Positions 55,544 to 64,000 of a stretch of DNA of 64,000 bases are shown here, piece by piece. The translations under genes and the position numbers were made by a program. Source of the DNA: Gilliamella sp. ESL0443. Its GTDB lineage: Bacteria > Pseudomonadota > Gammaproteobacteria > Enterobacterales > Orbaceae. Each line of letters starts with the position of its first letter. Positions within the stretch are counted from its first letter, which is position 1. A model generated the notes under the pieces. It was not told the origin of the DNA and made no database searches. It saw nothing but the letters and a program-made list of their open reading frames with translations. The stretch lies in contig NZ_CP048263.1 of NCBI RefSeq assembly GCF_019469165.1, positions 1,612,001 to 1,676,000 of the forward strand, in the 5' to 3' direction.

Positions 55544-57441
55544 TATTGTGTTAATGCTTCTAATTGTTCCCAACGTTCGAACACGGCTTCAAGTTCCGCT
55601 TCTTTATCGGCTAAAGATTGTAATATTGGGCTGGTGACTTCATGTGGTTGATTGAAGAAGTCACTATGGCCAATTTGTGCTTGTAAATCAGCAATCGCTG
55701 TTTCAAGTTCTTCAATTTTATTGGGTAACTGTGCCAATTCTCGTTGTTCGTTATAGCTTAATTTTACCTTCTTTTTTTCCGTTTTTGCTGGGTCATTTTT
55801 AACCGATTCATGACTTTTGCTATTAGTAACTTGTGCACTCATTGATTGTGCTTGCTGTTGTAATGCGTCAGTGTAACCACCAGCATATATTCCAATTCGC
55901 CCTTGATCTTCAAAAAACCAACATTGAGTCAACACGTTATCAACAAATTGTCTGTCGTGGCTAACGAGTAAAACCGTTCCTTGATAATCATTAACCAATT
56001 CTTCTAATAACTCTAACGTTTCAATATCAAGATCATTGGTTGGTTCGTCAAGTACTAATAAGTTACTTGGTTTCAAAAAGAGTTTTGCGAGTAATAGACG
56101 GTTGCGCTCTCCACCAGATAGTGCTCGTACTGGTGTTCTAGCGCGTTTTGGCGGAAAGAGGAAATCTTGTAAATAGCTAAGCACATGTCTTAAACGACCA
56201 TTTACCATCACTTCTTGCTTACCTTCTGCAAGGTTATCCATCACAGTTTTTTCGGGATCGAGTTCTAGTCGATACTGGTCAAAGTAAGCAACTTCGAGTT
56301 TGGTTCCACAGTGCACACTTCCTGATGTTGGTGCTAGGCTGCCTAACATTAGTTTTAATAATGTCGTTTTACCAATACCGTTCGGTCCAATTAAAGCGAT
56401 CTTATCGCCTCGTAATACTTGCACGGAAAAGTCATTAACCAGTCGTTTATCTTCAATTTGATAAGTGACATTTTCCAGCTCGAATACAATTTTTCCTGAA
56501 CGTAATGCTTCTTCGATTTGCATTTTAGCGCTACCCATAACTTGGCGACGCTGTGAGTATTCTTGCCTCATGGCTTTTAGTGCTCGAACGCGTCCTTCAT
56601 TACGTGTTCGACGGGCCTTGATTCCTTGGCGGATCCAGACTTCTTCTTGTGCTAATTTTTTATCAAATTCCGCATTTTGTAGCTCTTCGACGCGTAATGC
56701 CTCTTCTTTACCAAGCAAATAACTATCATAATTGCCACCCCAAGAGGCGACTTTACCGCGATCCAAATCGATAATCCGAGTCGCCATCTGCCGAATAAAA
56801 GATCGGTCATGCGATATAAACACAATGCTACCATTAAAGCTTTTTAAGAACTCTTCGAGCCATTTAATGGTTTCGATATCTAAATGGTTGGTTGGCTCGT
56901 CTAGTAATAGAACTGAAGGTTGGCAAACGAGTGCTTTTGCCAACGCCGCTTTACGTAGCCAACCACCTGATAATGATGATAATAAGGCGTCGCCATCTAA
57001 CGATAGTGAAGAAATAACATTACGAATACGATTATCCAGTTGCCAACCGTTTTGGTGATCAAGCTGTTCTTGCATTTTAGCTAACTTAGATAGATTACTT
57101 TCACTTGGATCCGTTTCAACCAAATGTGATAATGCATAATAATCTTTCAATAATTGAGCTTGCTCTTTTAATCCTTCAGCTACAAAGTCAAAAACATTAC
57201 CTTGAATATCTCGAGGCGGATCTTGTTGTAATCGAGAGACAACAACGTTACTTTCATAAACGATCTGACCCTCATCCAATGGAATTTCTTTGTTAAGTAC
57301 TTTTAGCAGTGTTGATTTACCTGCACCATTACGACCAACAAGACAGACTCGTTCATTGATTTCAATCGACATATCAATATGGTCAAGTAGTGGTGCATCA
57401 CTAAATGACAGATAAGCATTGGTAAGATTTATTAATGACAT
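55543..57441 (-). CDS. uup: ABC-F family ATPase Uup
   Basis: Uup (632 residues) is a cytoplasmic ABC-F protein with two ATPase domains: Walker A GRNGAGKST (about 37) with signature LSGGWLRKA and Walker B LLLDEPTNHLD; and GPNGIGKTT (about 352) with LSGGERNR and LVLDEPTNDLD. A C-terminal coiled coil (about 560-632) is typical. The family acts on ribosomes; E. coli uup mutants affect transposon excision. No membrane domain. Monocistronic. Confidence 0.95.
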   Translation of the reverse strand: MSLINLTNAYLSFSDAPLLDHIDMSIEINERVCLVGRNGAGKSTLLKVLNKEIPLDEGQIVYESNVVVSRLQQDPPRDIQGNVFDFVAEGLKEQAQLLKDYYALSHLVETDPSESNLSKLAKMQEQLDHQNGWQLDNRIRNVISSLSLDGDALLSSLSGGWLRKAALAKALVCQPSVLLLDEPTNHLDIETIKWLEEFLKSFNGSIVFISHDRSFIRQMATRIIDLDRGKVASWGGNYDSYLLGKEEALRVEELQNAEFDKKLAQEEVWIRQGIKARRTRNEGRVRALKAMRQEYSQRRQVMGSAKMQIEEALRSGKIVFELENVTYQIEDKRLVNDFSVQVLRGDKIALIGPNGIGKTTLLKLMLGSLAPTSGSVHCGTKLEVAYFDQYRLELDPEKTVMDNLAEGKQEVMVNGRLRHVLSYLQDFLFPPKRARTPVRALSGGERNRLLLAKLFLKPSNLLVLDEPTNDLDIETLELLEELVNDYQGTVLLVSHDRQFVDNVLTQCWFFEDQGRIGIYAGGYTDALQQQAQSMSAQVTNSKSHESVKNDPAKTEKKKVKLSYNEQRELAQLPNKIEELETAIADLQAQIGHSDFFNQPHEVTSPILQSLADKEAELEAVFERWEQLEALTQ

Positions 57442-57624
57442 ATTTTTTATTTGGATATTAAATAATAAGGCGTTATTCTATCATAAAGTTGCAATTGGCA
57501 ATCAATTATAAAAGATATATTACAGCTCTTAAATATGAGCATTCCTTTTCTCTTCTAAAAATAAATACTGCTATACTTATTAATAAATTGAATAAATTAA
57601 TAATATTTTAGTATGGAGGTGATT

Positions 57625-59781
57625 ATGAGTCATACTTGGACATTTCAGCGTGTTGGTGGTTTAGATCAAGTCGTTTTAAAAAATGCCAATGACATTATCA
57701 ATTTGCCCAATTTAGATCCAAAATTATGGGTCGCACTAAGTTGCCCGACTACTGGTTTAGATTTTGATCAAAGAACATTAGAGTTATTAGATTCTGATAA
57801 AGATGGACGCATCCGTATTCCTGATATTTTAGATGCGATTAGTTGGGTAAAAGATAAAATCGTCTCTTTCGATACTATTATTCAATCATCCGAAACTTTG
57901 TCGTTATCACAAATTGATGATTCAACCGAGCAAGGTAAAAAATTATTAGTTACAGCGCATAGTATTTTGGCCAATTTAAATAAAAGCCAAGCCGATTATT
58001 TGACTCAAGATGATGTCCAACAATCACTAAAAATTAATGCCAGCAAGCTCTACAATGGTGATTTGATTTTTCCACCTTCTGCTGAGTTATCGCCTGAAAT
58101 GCAAAGCTTTATCCAAACAGCCATTAAGACTACTGGCGGGCAAAAAGATATGAGTGGGCGAGATGGGATAAATCTGGAAATAGCCCAAACTTTTGTTAAA
58201 AATCTAAAAAGTTGGCAAGCGTGGCAAACTAATATCAGCAATACCCAAACACCTTTTGGGGAAAATCGCTCAGAAATATGGAAATTAGTTCAAGAGCTCA
58301 AACCCAAAATTTATGATTATTTTCTTCGTGTTGAATTAGCTCAATATGCGCCTCAAGCACAAACGGCATTAAATGTTGATGAGAAATATATTGTCCCTTC
58401 TCAAAATGGATTACTTTCAGATGAAGCGCTTTCTGAACTGCCTTTATCTAAGATTGATACTAATAATTCATTGGATCTCGTTAATGGACTTAATCCACTT
58501 TGGAAAAGTAAAATCACTCGATTTAGGGCTTTAGTGGATTCTCACTTATCCGACCCAAATCATTTAACACAACAAGAGTGGCAAAATATTCAAACTAGTC
58601 TTGATGCCTACGCGACATTAATTAGTTCTAAACCCGATATAGAGCAGTTAAGTGTTGCAACTAAACCAACGGCGAGTATTGAGGATATTCCCGCCGATCA
58701 GATCACTCATTTTATCAATGATAATTTATTAGATGAATTTGAGAAAATGGTCGAGCAAGATAATAAAACGCCTATTTCAGCTTCGGATGTTTTTGTGTTA
58801 GAAAAGTTAGTACTTTTTCAAAAACATCTTTATCGTTTATTGATTAACTTTGCTTCATTTGCCGAGTTCTTCTCACTTGACCATTATGCCGCTTTTCAAT
58901 TAGGCAAGCTTTATATTGATGGTCGCTGTGCTACGCTTTGTGTTGCCGTTGAAAACATCGCTAAACATTCAACAATGGCAAATTATTCAGAGCTATGTTT
59001 GCTGTATTGTGAATGTACAAGGCTAGGTCAAAAACAGACGATTGTCGCTGCCATAACCGCCGGACAAGGTGATTTATTAATGGAAGGCCGTAATGGGGTG
59101 TTTATTGATAATGCTGGTAATGATTGGGATGCTAATGTGGTCAAAATGATTAGTAAGCCAATTAGTATTCAACAAGCAATTTGGGCACCTTATCAACGTA
59201 TTGGTCGATTAATCACGGAACAGATTAATAAATGGGCAAGCAATAAAGACGCAGATATTGAAAAGACCAGTACCCAAGCTGTGCAAAATCCAGAAAATAA
59301 ATTTGATATTGGTAAGAGTGTTGGCATATTTGCTGCGATTGGCTTAGCAATAGGCGCGATTGGTACTGCACTTGCTACCATTTTTCAGGCTATTTTTTCT
59401 CTTTCCTGGTGGCAATTTCCATTGGTGATTTTAGGTTTATTCTTAATTATATCTGGGCCATCAGTCATTTTAGCTTGGTTAAAATTAAGAAGAAGAACAC
59501 TAGGTCCATTGCTCGAAGCTTCAGGTTGGGCAATCAATGGGCAAGTAAAAATCAATTTACTCCTTGGTGGGCTACTGACCAGTAAGGCCGAATTACCAGC
59601 CAATGCTAAACGAAACTTAAGTGATCCTTTAAGAAAACGTAATAAAAAAGCACGGATAATATTTTGGTCAGCTATCTTAGTTGGTGTATTACTTGTTGGC
59701 AGTGCAGTATGGTTTAAAGATGATATTGCCAATTATGTTAAGCAGCAGCAACAAATGACTCAAAAAACAACTCAAAACTAA
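57625..59781 (+). CDS. Large conserved membrane protein with an EF-hand-like motif, function unknown
   Basis: I do not recognise a named family for this 718-residue protein. The N-terminal about 60 residues hold an EF-hand-like loop, DSDKDGRIRIPD (about 55-66). A long, mostly helical soluble part follows, then two hydrophobic pairs near 555-620 (FAAIGLAIGAIGTALATIFQ, WWQFPLVILGLFLIISGPSV) and one at 690-710. The start at 57625 is set by an unusually full Shine-Dalgarno GGAGGTGAT just before the ATG, nine bases complementary to the 16S rRNA end; the upstream in-frame ATG (57613) is part of it. It is alone between uup and glyA, closed by a terminator. Calcium binding is an inference. Confidence 0.75.
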   Translation: MSHTWTFQRVGGLDQVVLKNANDIINLPNLDPKLWVALSCPTTGLDFDQRTLELLDSDKDGRIRIPDILDAISWVKDKIVSFDTIIQSSETLSLSQIDDSTEQGKKLLVTAHSILANLNKSQADYLTQDDVQQSLKINASKLYNGDLIFPPSAELSPEMQSFIQTAIKTTGGQKDMSGRDGINLEIAQTFVKNLKSWQAWQTNISNTQTPFGENRSEIWKLVQELKPKIYDYFLRVELAQYAPQAQTALNVDEKYIVPSQNGLLSDEALSELPLSKIDTNNSLDLVNGLNPLWKSKITRFRALVDSHLSDPNHLTQQEWQNIQTSLDAYATLISSKPDIEQLSVATKPTASIEDIPADQITHFINDNLLDEFEKMVEQDNKTPISASDVFVLEKLVLFQKHLYRLLINFASFAEFFSLDHYAAFQLGKLYIDGRCATLCVAVENIAKHSTMANYSELCLLYCECTRLGQKQTIVAAITAGQGDLLMEGRNGVFIDNAGNDWDANVVKMISKPISIQQAIWAPYQRIGRLITEQINKWASNKDADIEKTSTQAVQNPENKFDIGKSVGIFAAIGLAIGAIGTALATIFQAIFSLSWWQFPLVILGLFLIISGPSVILAWLKLRRRTLGPLLEASGWAINGQVKINLLLGGLLTSKAELPANAKRNLSDPLRKRNKKARIIFWSAILVGVLLVGSAVWFKDDIANYVKQQQQMTQKTTQN

Positions 59782-59796
59782 TATTTTATAATAATT

Positions 59797-59817
59797 TCGC
59801 CGACATAACGTCGGCGA
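59797..59817. terminator. Terminator between the EF-hand-like gene and glyA
   Basis: TCGCCGAC / GTCGGCGA with loop ATAAC, between convergent genes; T-rich on the plus side before it rather than after. Confidence 0.75.
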
Positions 59818-59822
59818 GAATA

Positions 59823-61079
59823 TTAATGTTGATAAACAGGTAATCGATGACAAATTGCCAAAACTTTTTGTTTAACTGCTTGAATCGCTTGTTCATCATC
59901 AATATTATCTAATACATCACAAATCCAGTTGGCTAATTCACGAGATTCTTCTTCTTTAAAACCTCGACGAGTTATGGCTGGTGTACCAATTCGAACGCCA
60001 GATGTCACAAATGGACTTTGTGGATCATTAGGTACGCTATTTTTATTGACGGTGATATTAGCACTACCTAAAGCGGCATCAGCCTCTTTACCGGTTATCT
60101 TTTTATCAACCAAATCAATTAAGAATAAGTGATTTTTTGTTTCGCCAGACACGACTTTGTAGCCACGTTTGATAATTACATCAACCATCGCCTGAGCATT
60201 TTTAACAACTTGTTTTTGATATTCTTGATATGCTGGTTCCATCGCCTCTTTTAATGCAACTGCTTTGGCAGCAATGACATGAATTAATGGACCACCCTGT
60301 GCGCCTGGGAATACAGCTGAGTTTAATTTTTTATAAAGTTCTTCACTGCCACCTTTGGCCAAAATAAGTCCACCACGAGGTCCGCCAAGCGTTTTGTGCG
60401 TTGTGGTTGTCACTACATGCGCAAATGGGACAGGATTTGGATAAACCCCTGCTGCGACTAAGCCGGCCACGTGTGCCATATCCACAAATAAGAAAGCGCC
60501 TACACTATCAGCAATCTCACGCATACGCTTCCAATCAATCACGCCAGAATAAGCTGAAAAACCACCTATGATCATTTTTGGTTTTGACTCTAAGGCCGTT
60601 TTCGCCAATTGGTCATAATCAATATGTCCAGTTTCGTCAACGCCATAAGCAACCACATTATAGAGTTTACCGGAAAAACTAACTGGTGAACCATGAGTTA
60701 AATGACCACCTTGCGATAAATTCATACCTAACACAGTATCGCCCGGTTTTAACAATGCCATATAAACAGCAAAATTCGCTTGTGATCCTGAATGTGGTTG
60801 TACATTGGCATAATCTGCACCAAATAACGCTTTGGCTCGTTCAATCGCTAATTGCTCAACAATATCAACATATTCACAACCGCCATAATAACGCTTACCT
60901 GGATAGCCTTCAGCATATTTGTTAGTTAATTGAGTACCCTGTGCCTGCATCACTCTTGGACTGGTATAGTTTTCGGAGGCAATTAATTCGAGATGATCTT
61001 CTTGACGTTGCTCTTCACCCTTAATGGCGTCCCATAATTCCTTATCATAATCGGCAATAGTCATTTCTTTACTAAACAT
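59823..61079 (-). CDS. glyA: Serine hydroxymethyltransferase
   Basis: GlyA (418 residues) interconverts serine and glycine with tetrahydrofolate, feeding one-carbon metabolism. Motifs: [17 protein letters not shown], the pyridoxal phosphate lysine in [15 protein letters not shown] (about 229), and the C-terminal [14 protein letters not shown]. Length equals E. coli GlyA (417) within one. AAGGAGT precedes the ATG. No PurR or MetR site could be named in the upstream 290 bases. Confidence 0.97.
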   Translation of the reverse strand: MFSKEMTIADYDKELWDAIKGEEQRQEDHLELIASENYTSPRVMQAQGTQLTNKYAEGYPGKRYYGGCEYVDIVEQLAIERAKALFGADYANVQPHSGSQANFAVYMALLKPGDTVLGMNLSQGGHLTHGSPVSFSGKLYNVVAYGVDETGHIDYDQLAKTALESKPKMIIGGFSAYSGVIDWKRMREIADSVGAFLFVDMAHVAGLVAAGVYPNPVPFAHVVTTTTHKTLGGPRGGLILAKGGSEELYKKLNSAVFPGAQGGPLIHVIAAKAVALKEAMEPAYQEYQKQVVKNAQAMVDVIIKRGYKVVSGETKNHLFLIDLVDKKITGKEADAALGSANITVNKNSVPNDPQSPFVTSGVRIGTPAITRRGFKEEESRELANWICDVLDNIDDEQAIQAVKQKVLAICHRLPVYQH

Positions 61080-61370
61080 ATTGACTCCTTGTTTTTGGAT
61101 TACATTGACTTTTTGACTTAATTATTGTTTTCAAGTATGGAAAACAGCATAACGAATATCCTTACTTAATCAGCCAACGATTTCAATCCTTTTTTTGAAT
61201 TATAAAAAATATTTATAGTAAAGCAGAAGATCGCAATTATTGTTTTTTAGCCAGTTAATAAAAAATCAAACAACTTGTAAAAGTATCAGGACTAGACAAA
61301 AAAACGCTTTTTTTTTAATTAAATTTTTTGAATAATATTGGAAATTTGTCTTACCGAGTCTATTAACGCT

Positions 61371-61778
61371 ATGAAAACGATTTGCCGCATAATAAGTTTT
61401 ATTATTTGTATTTTATTCAGTCAGATAGCTACTGCCTCTTTCCAAAATCTCTGTTTGCTAACCGGGACATTATTAGAAGATCCACAACACGGTATTTTTT
61501 CTATTGGCGAAGGCGAACAGGAACATGAAAAAAGTATATTTGATATCAAGGTGTTAATTACCAAATCGGAAAAGAGGGGGCGCGCAGATCATGGTTGTTT
61601 TTTACCCAATGATAAACCTTACGAGTTAGAAGTAGGATTAGAAAAAGCCTTTCAATTACGCAATTATAAAAAAGGTGATCAGGTCGAATTAATACAATAT
61701 GAAAGAGATATCCAAGATTGGAAAGATGATAGTAAGGTAGAAACTGAAACATCTTATTTTCTAGGTACAGAAAAATAA
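61371..61778 (+). CDS. Small secreted protein of unknown function
   Basis: A 135-residue protein with a signal peptide (MKTICRIISFIICILFSQ, cleavage near TAS) and a charged mature part with cysteines at NLCLLTG and DHGCFLP that could form a disulfide. I do not recognise the family. The start at 61371 gives a clean signal peptide; an in-frame ATG at 61338 does not. No clear ribosome binding site. It lies alone between glyA and yhcC. Confidence 0.6.
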   Translation: MKTICRIISFIICILFSQIATASFQNLCLLTGTLLEDPQHGIFSIGEGEQEHEKSIFDIKVLITKSEKRGRADHGCFLPNDKPYELEVGLEKAFQLRNYKKGDQVELIQYERDIQDWKDDSKVETETSYFLGTEK

Positions 61779-62011
61779 AAAGATTAGATTACTCGTATAA
61801 TTTTCTCAGTATTAAGCTTTGAAAATATTGCGATTCTAAAAATCATCAATAAAACTTATTACGGCATAATGTGTTACACCATAGTGTTCGTTTCAAAACA
61901 TCTTAAAGAAAAGCCGACTAAAGTTACGTTAATTGTATATAAAAATTTATCATCGGTTGAATTTAACTCATTCGCTTCGTAAAATAGGCAAAATTTTATT
62001 TTTGGCTGATT

Positions 62012-62938
62012 ATGCAACTTCATTTAGTGGTCAATACGTTTGGTGCTGACCTGCAACGCCGTTATGGCGAAAAAATCTATAAACTCACCTTACATGGCGG
62101 TTTTAGCTGTCCTAATCGGGACGGAACTATCGGTGTAGGCGGTTGCACCTTTTGTAATGTCGCATCGATTATCGATGAGTCGATTCAAGTCAAAACCATT
62201 TCACAGCAACTTGCCCAACAGGCGCATCAGATGAAAAAATCTAAGCGCTATCTTGCTTATTTTCAGGCTTATACCAGTACTTATGCCGAAGTCGAAATAC
62301 TCAAAAATATGTATGAAGAAGCACTTAATAATGCCGATATTGTTGGACTTTGTGTTGGTACTCGCCCTGATTGTGTGCCGGATGAAGCGCTGGATTTACT
62401 TGCCAGTTATCATGCCAAAGGCTTTGAAGTTTGGCTGGAGCTTGGCTTACAAACCGCTCATGATAAAACCTTACACAGTATTAATCGTGGACATACGTTC
62501 GATGTTTATCACCAAACCGTTCAAAAGGCGCGTAGACTTGGTATAAAAGTTTGTACTCACTTAATTATTGGTCTACCTAAAGAAACTAAGCAAGATAATT
62601 TAATTACGCTAGATTGTGTTTTAAATAGCGGTGTTGATGGTTTAAAACTACATCCACTACATATTGTAGAAGGTAGTATTATGGCTAAAGCATGGCGTGC
62701 AGGTCGGCTTGATGTATTGTCCTTAGAGCAGTATGTCGATATTGCTGGTGATATTATTCGGCAAACCCCTGCCAATATTTTATACCACCGTATCTCCGCC
62801 AATGCCCGCAAACCCACCCTACTTGCCCCTGATTGGTGCGAAAACCATTGGCAATCGATGAATGCGGTTGATAATAATTTACGCCAATTTGGTGCGCAAG
62901 GTAGTGCAATTAATGACACTTATCACTTTGAGTTATAA
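62012..62938 (+). CDS. yhcC: Radical SAM protein YhcC
   Basis: A 308-residue radical SAM enzyme of the TIGR01212 type. The SAM iron-sulfur motif is CPNRDGTIGVGGCTFC (C-X11-C-X2-C, about 33-48), a variant spacing of this subfamily. Sequence follows E. coli YhcC closely, including YFQAYTSTYAEVE, VGTRPDCVPDEALD and HLIIGLPKETK. Biological role not established. Monocistronic. Confidence 0.9.
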   Translation: MQLHLVVNTFGADLQRRYGEKIYKLTLHGGFSCPNRDGTIGVGGCTFCNVASIIDESIQVKTISQQLAQQAHQMKKSKRYLAYFQAYTSTYAEVEILKNMYEEALNNADIVGLCVGTRPDCVPDEALDLLASYHAKGFEVWLELGLQTAHDKTLHSINRGHTFDVYHQTVQKARRLGIKVCTHLIIGLPKETKQDNLITLDCVLNSGVDGLKLHPLHIVEGSIMAKAWRAGRLDVLSLEQYVDIAGDIIRQTPANILYHRISANARKPTLLAPDWCENHWQSMNAVDNNLRQFGAQGSAINDTYHFEL

Positions 62939-63021
62939 TATTGCTATAGCCTAACTTTGCTATCAATCATTTAGTTGCAACTTGCTATAAATTAATTACC
63001 TAAAAAGTGTAGATAAAACAG

Positions 63022-63094
63022 GATTCAATCATAGTAGATAAGGATTGACTTTGATAAGTGTTAAAACCATTCAAAGTCAATCGATGTCTGAATC
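63022..63094. repeat. Nested inverted repeats between yhcC and the EamA gene
   Basis: GATTGACTTTG (63043-63053) and CAAAGTCAATC (63072-63082) are perfect 11-base arms with an 18-base centre; GATTCA (63022-63027) and TGAATC (63089-63094) flank them as outer arms. It lies in the convergent gap, so it may be a terminator, but T-runs are missing. Confidence 0.5.
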
Positions 63095-63129
63095 AAAAAA
63101 TCAAGTTAACCTTTTGTTGAAGTAACTAT

Positions 63130-64000
63130 TTATTGATTGTCTCTATTTTTGTCGCTCTTTATCCACTTTTTAAAAACATTGACAGGTAATTTTGTTATAG
63201 CAAACCCACACAACATAATGATTGTACAAATGATGAAGTTAGTTGAAATGATTTTATGCTCATAAATCGATGAAAAAAAATAGCAACGACCGGGAAAATA
63301 ATAAAAATAAATGACAATACTACCGGGCTCATTCGTTTTAATAAAAAGAAATAAGCAATAAAGCCAAATACGGATGCAAAAATACCGAGATAAATTAATG
63401 CTAACCAGCTATTTAACGAGATAGTTTGAAAATTCTTTTCTTCAAAAGTAAAACTCAACAAACAAAGTGCGATACCCGCAACGCCTATCGGTAGAGTATT
63501 GAAGGTAAATACATTTATACCTTCGCCAGCTTTTTTGGAGTAAACATATAAAAAACCATGCATCAATGCCGCTAACAGTATTGATATTACGCCCCAAAAA
63601 TCGCTATAGGAAAGAATAAAACCTTCAGAGATTAAAATGTACATCAAACATAAAAATCCCACTGTAATACCTATTACCTGATTTATATATATTTTATCTT
63701 TTAAGATTATCTTAGCGAAAATAATTGAAAAAATCGGCATAGTGCTAAATAACAATGAGGTTAAACCTGACGATACATATTGTTCACCAAAACTAATTAA
63801 ATAATAAGGAATGGTAAAATAAAATAACGTTAATAGTAGAAAAAAATGGAATGATTTTCGAGGAAACAGTATTGGTGATTTAGCAATAATTGTAATTAAT
63901 ACTAAAAAAGGAAATGCGATAACAAAGCGCAGACCTGCGGCTAACAAAGGGTTAACAGTTTCAACGGCAATTTTTATTCCAATCCATGTCGTTCCCCATG
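63130..64000 (-). pseudogene. EamA/DMT-family transporter, frameshifted near the 3' end and cut by the window edge
   Basis: The conceptual protein reads WGTTWIGIKIAVETVNPLLA from the edge (start beyond 64000) and shows the ten-segment EamA pattern through YFFLLKRMSPVVLSFIFI. As sequenced, the frame passes an A8 tract (63273-63280) and ends at 63195 with FHRFMSIKSFQ... , which does not look like the family. One more A would give FSSIYEHKIIS, FIICTIIMLCGFAITKLPV and a stop at 63130-63132, a normal EamA last helix. Either a real frameshift, a switchable homopolymer, or a sequencing error. Substrate unknown. Confidence 0.75.

Overview
The window looks like chromosomal DNA from an AT-rich gammaproteobacterium. 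Most proteins closely resemble their Escherichia coli counterparts, and many gene pairs keep enterobacterial order: raiA-pheA, fldA-fur, dcd-asmA, cydAB-cydX-ybgC-tolQRA, hslV-hslU, yciB-yciA-cls, nudF beside tolC, and metG divergent from mrp. The low GC, short intergenic spaces and an invasin-type adhesin suggest the Orbaceae (Gilliamella and relatives, insect gut symbionts). That placement is inference, not proof. I see no rRNA, tRNA, CRISPR array, insertion sequence or prophage.

Layout. 1-8.2 kb: 5' part of mreB, then accBC (fatty acid synthesis), eda, the yadGH ABC exporter, mog, argR, and lysC behind a clear lysine riboswitch. 8.5-18.2 kb: yeaQ-type protein, a small membrane protein, cysS, trmJ, raiA, pheA-mutY, an MFS transporter, an Old Yellow Enzyme, ubiI and a very short tatA/tatE gene. 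18.2-19.5 kb: a likely small RNA on the minus strand and a lone CI/S24-type repressor whose catalytic serine is replaced. 19.7-29.5 kb: ABC exporter, dacB, a TerC-family protein, cycA, mltA, dcd, asmA. 29.6-39.4 kb: a long minus-strand block of hslVU, tolA-tolR-tolQ-ybgC, cydX-cydB-cydA and sucD-sucC. 39.5-46.3 kb: fldA, fur, yciB, yciA, clsA, cpdA, nudF, tolC. 46.3-50.4 kb is the most accessory part: a LysR/short-chain dehydrogenase divergent pair, an adhesin gene with a reading-frame problem at a homopolymer, and 0.7 kb without a gene. 50.4-64 kb: metG, mrp, a DUF486 protein, sotB, uup, a 718-residue EF-hand-like membrane protein of unknown function, glyA, a small secreted protein, yhcC and a frameshifted EamA transporter that runs off the edge.

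How it works together. The genes are mainly housekeeping: envelope maintenance (mreB, dacB, mltA, tolQRA, asmA, clsA, tolC), amino-acid synthesis and uptake (lysC, pheA, glyA, cycA, argR) and respiration (cydABX, ubiI, sucCD). Visible control sites fit these roles: a lysine riboswitch before lysC, an FNR-like site about 42 bp upstream of the probable cydA transcription start, a heat-shock sigma-32-like promoter before hslVU, and a near-perfect CRP site before cpdA, which degrades cAMP. Absences from the usual neighbourhoods are tolB-pal after tolA, sdh and sucAB beside sucCD, and tatBC beside the tat gene.

The less ordinary items are the candidate small RNA with two anti-Shine-Dalgarno motifs (18282-18363), a roughly 28-base motif present four times between genes, two possible homopolymer frame switches in surface or membrane genes, nested palindromes between metG and mrp, and the EF-hand-like unknown protein.
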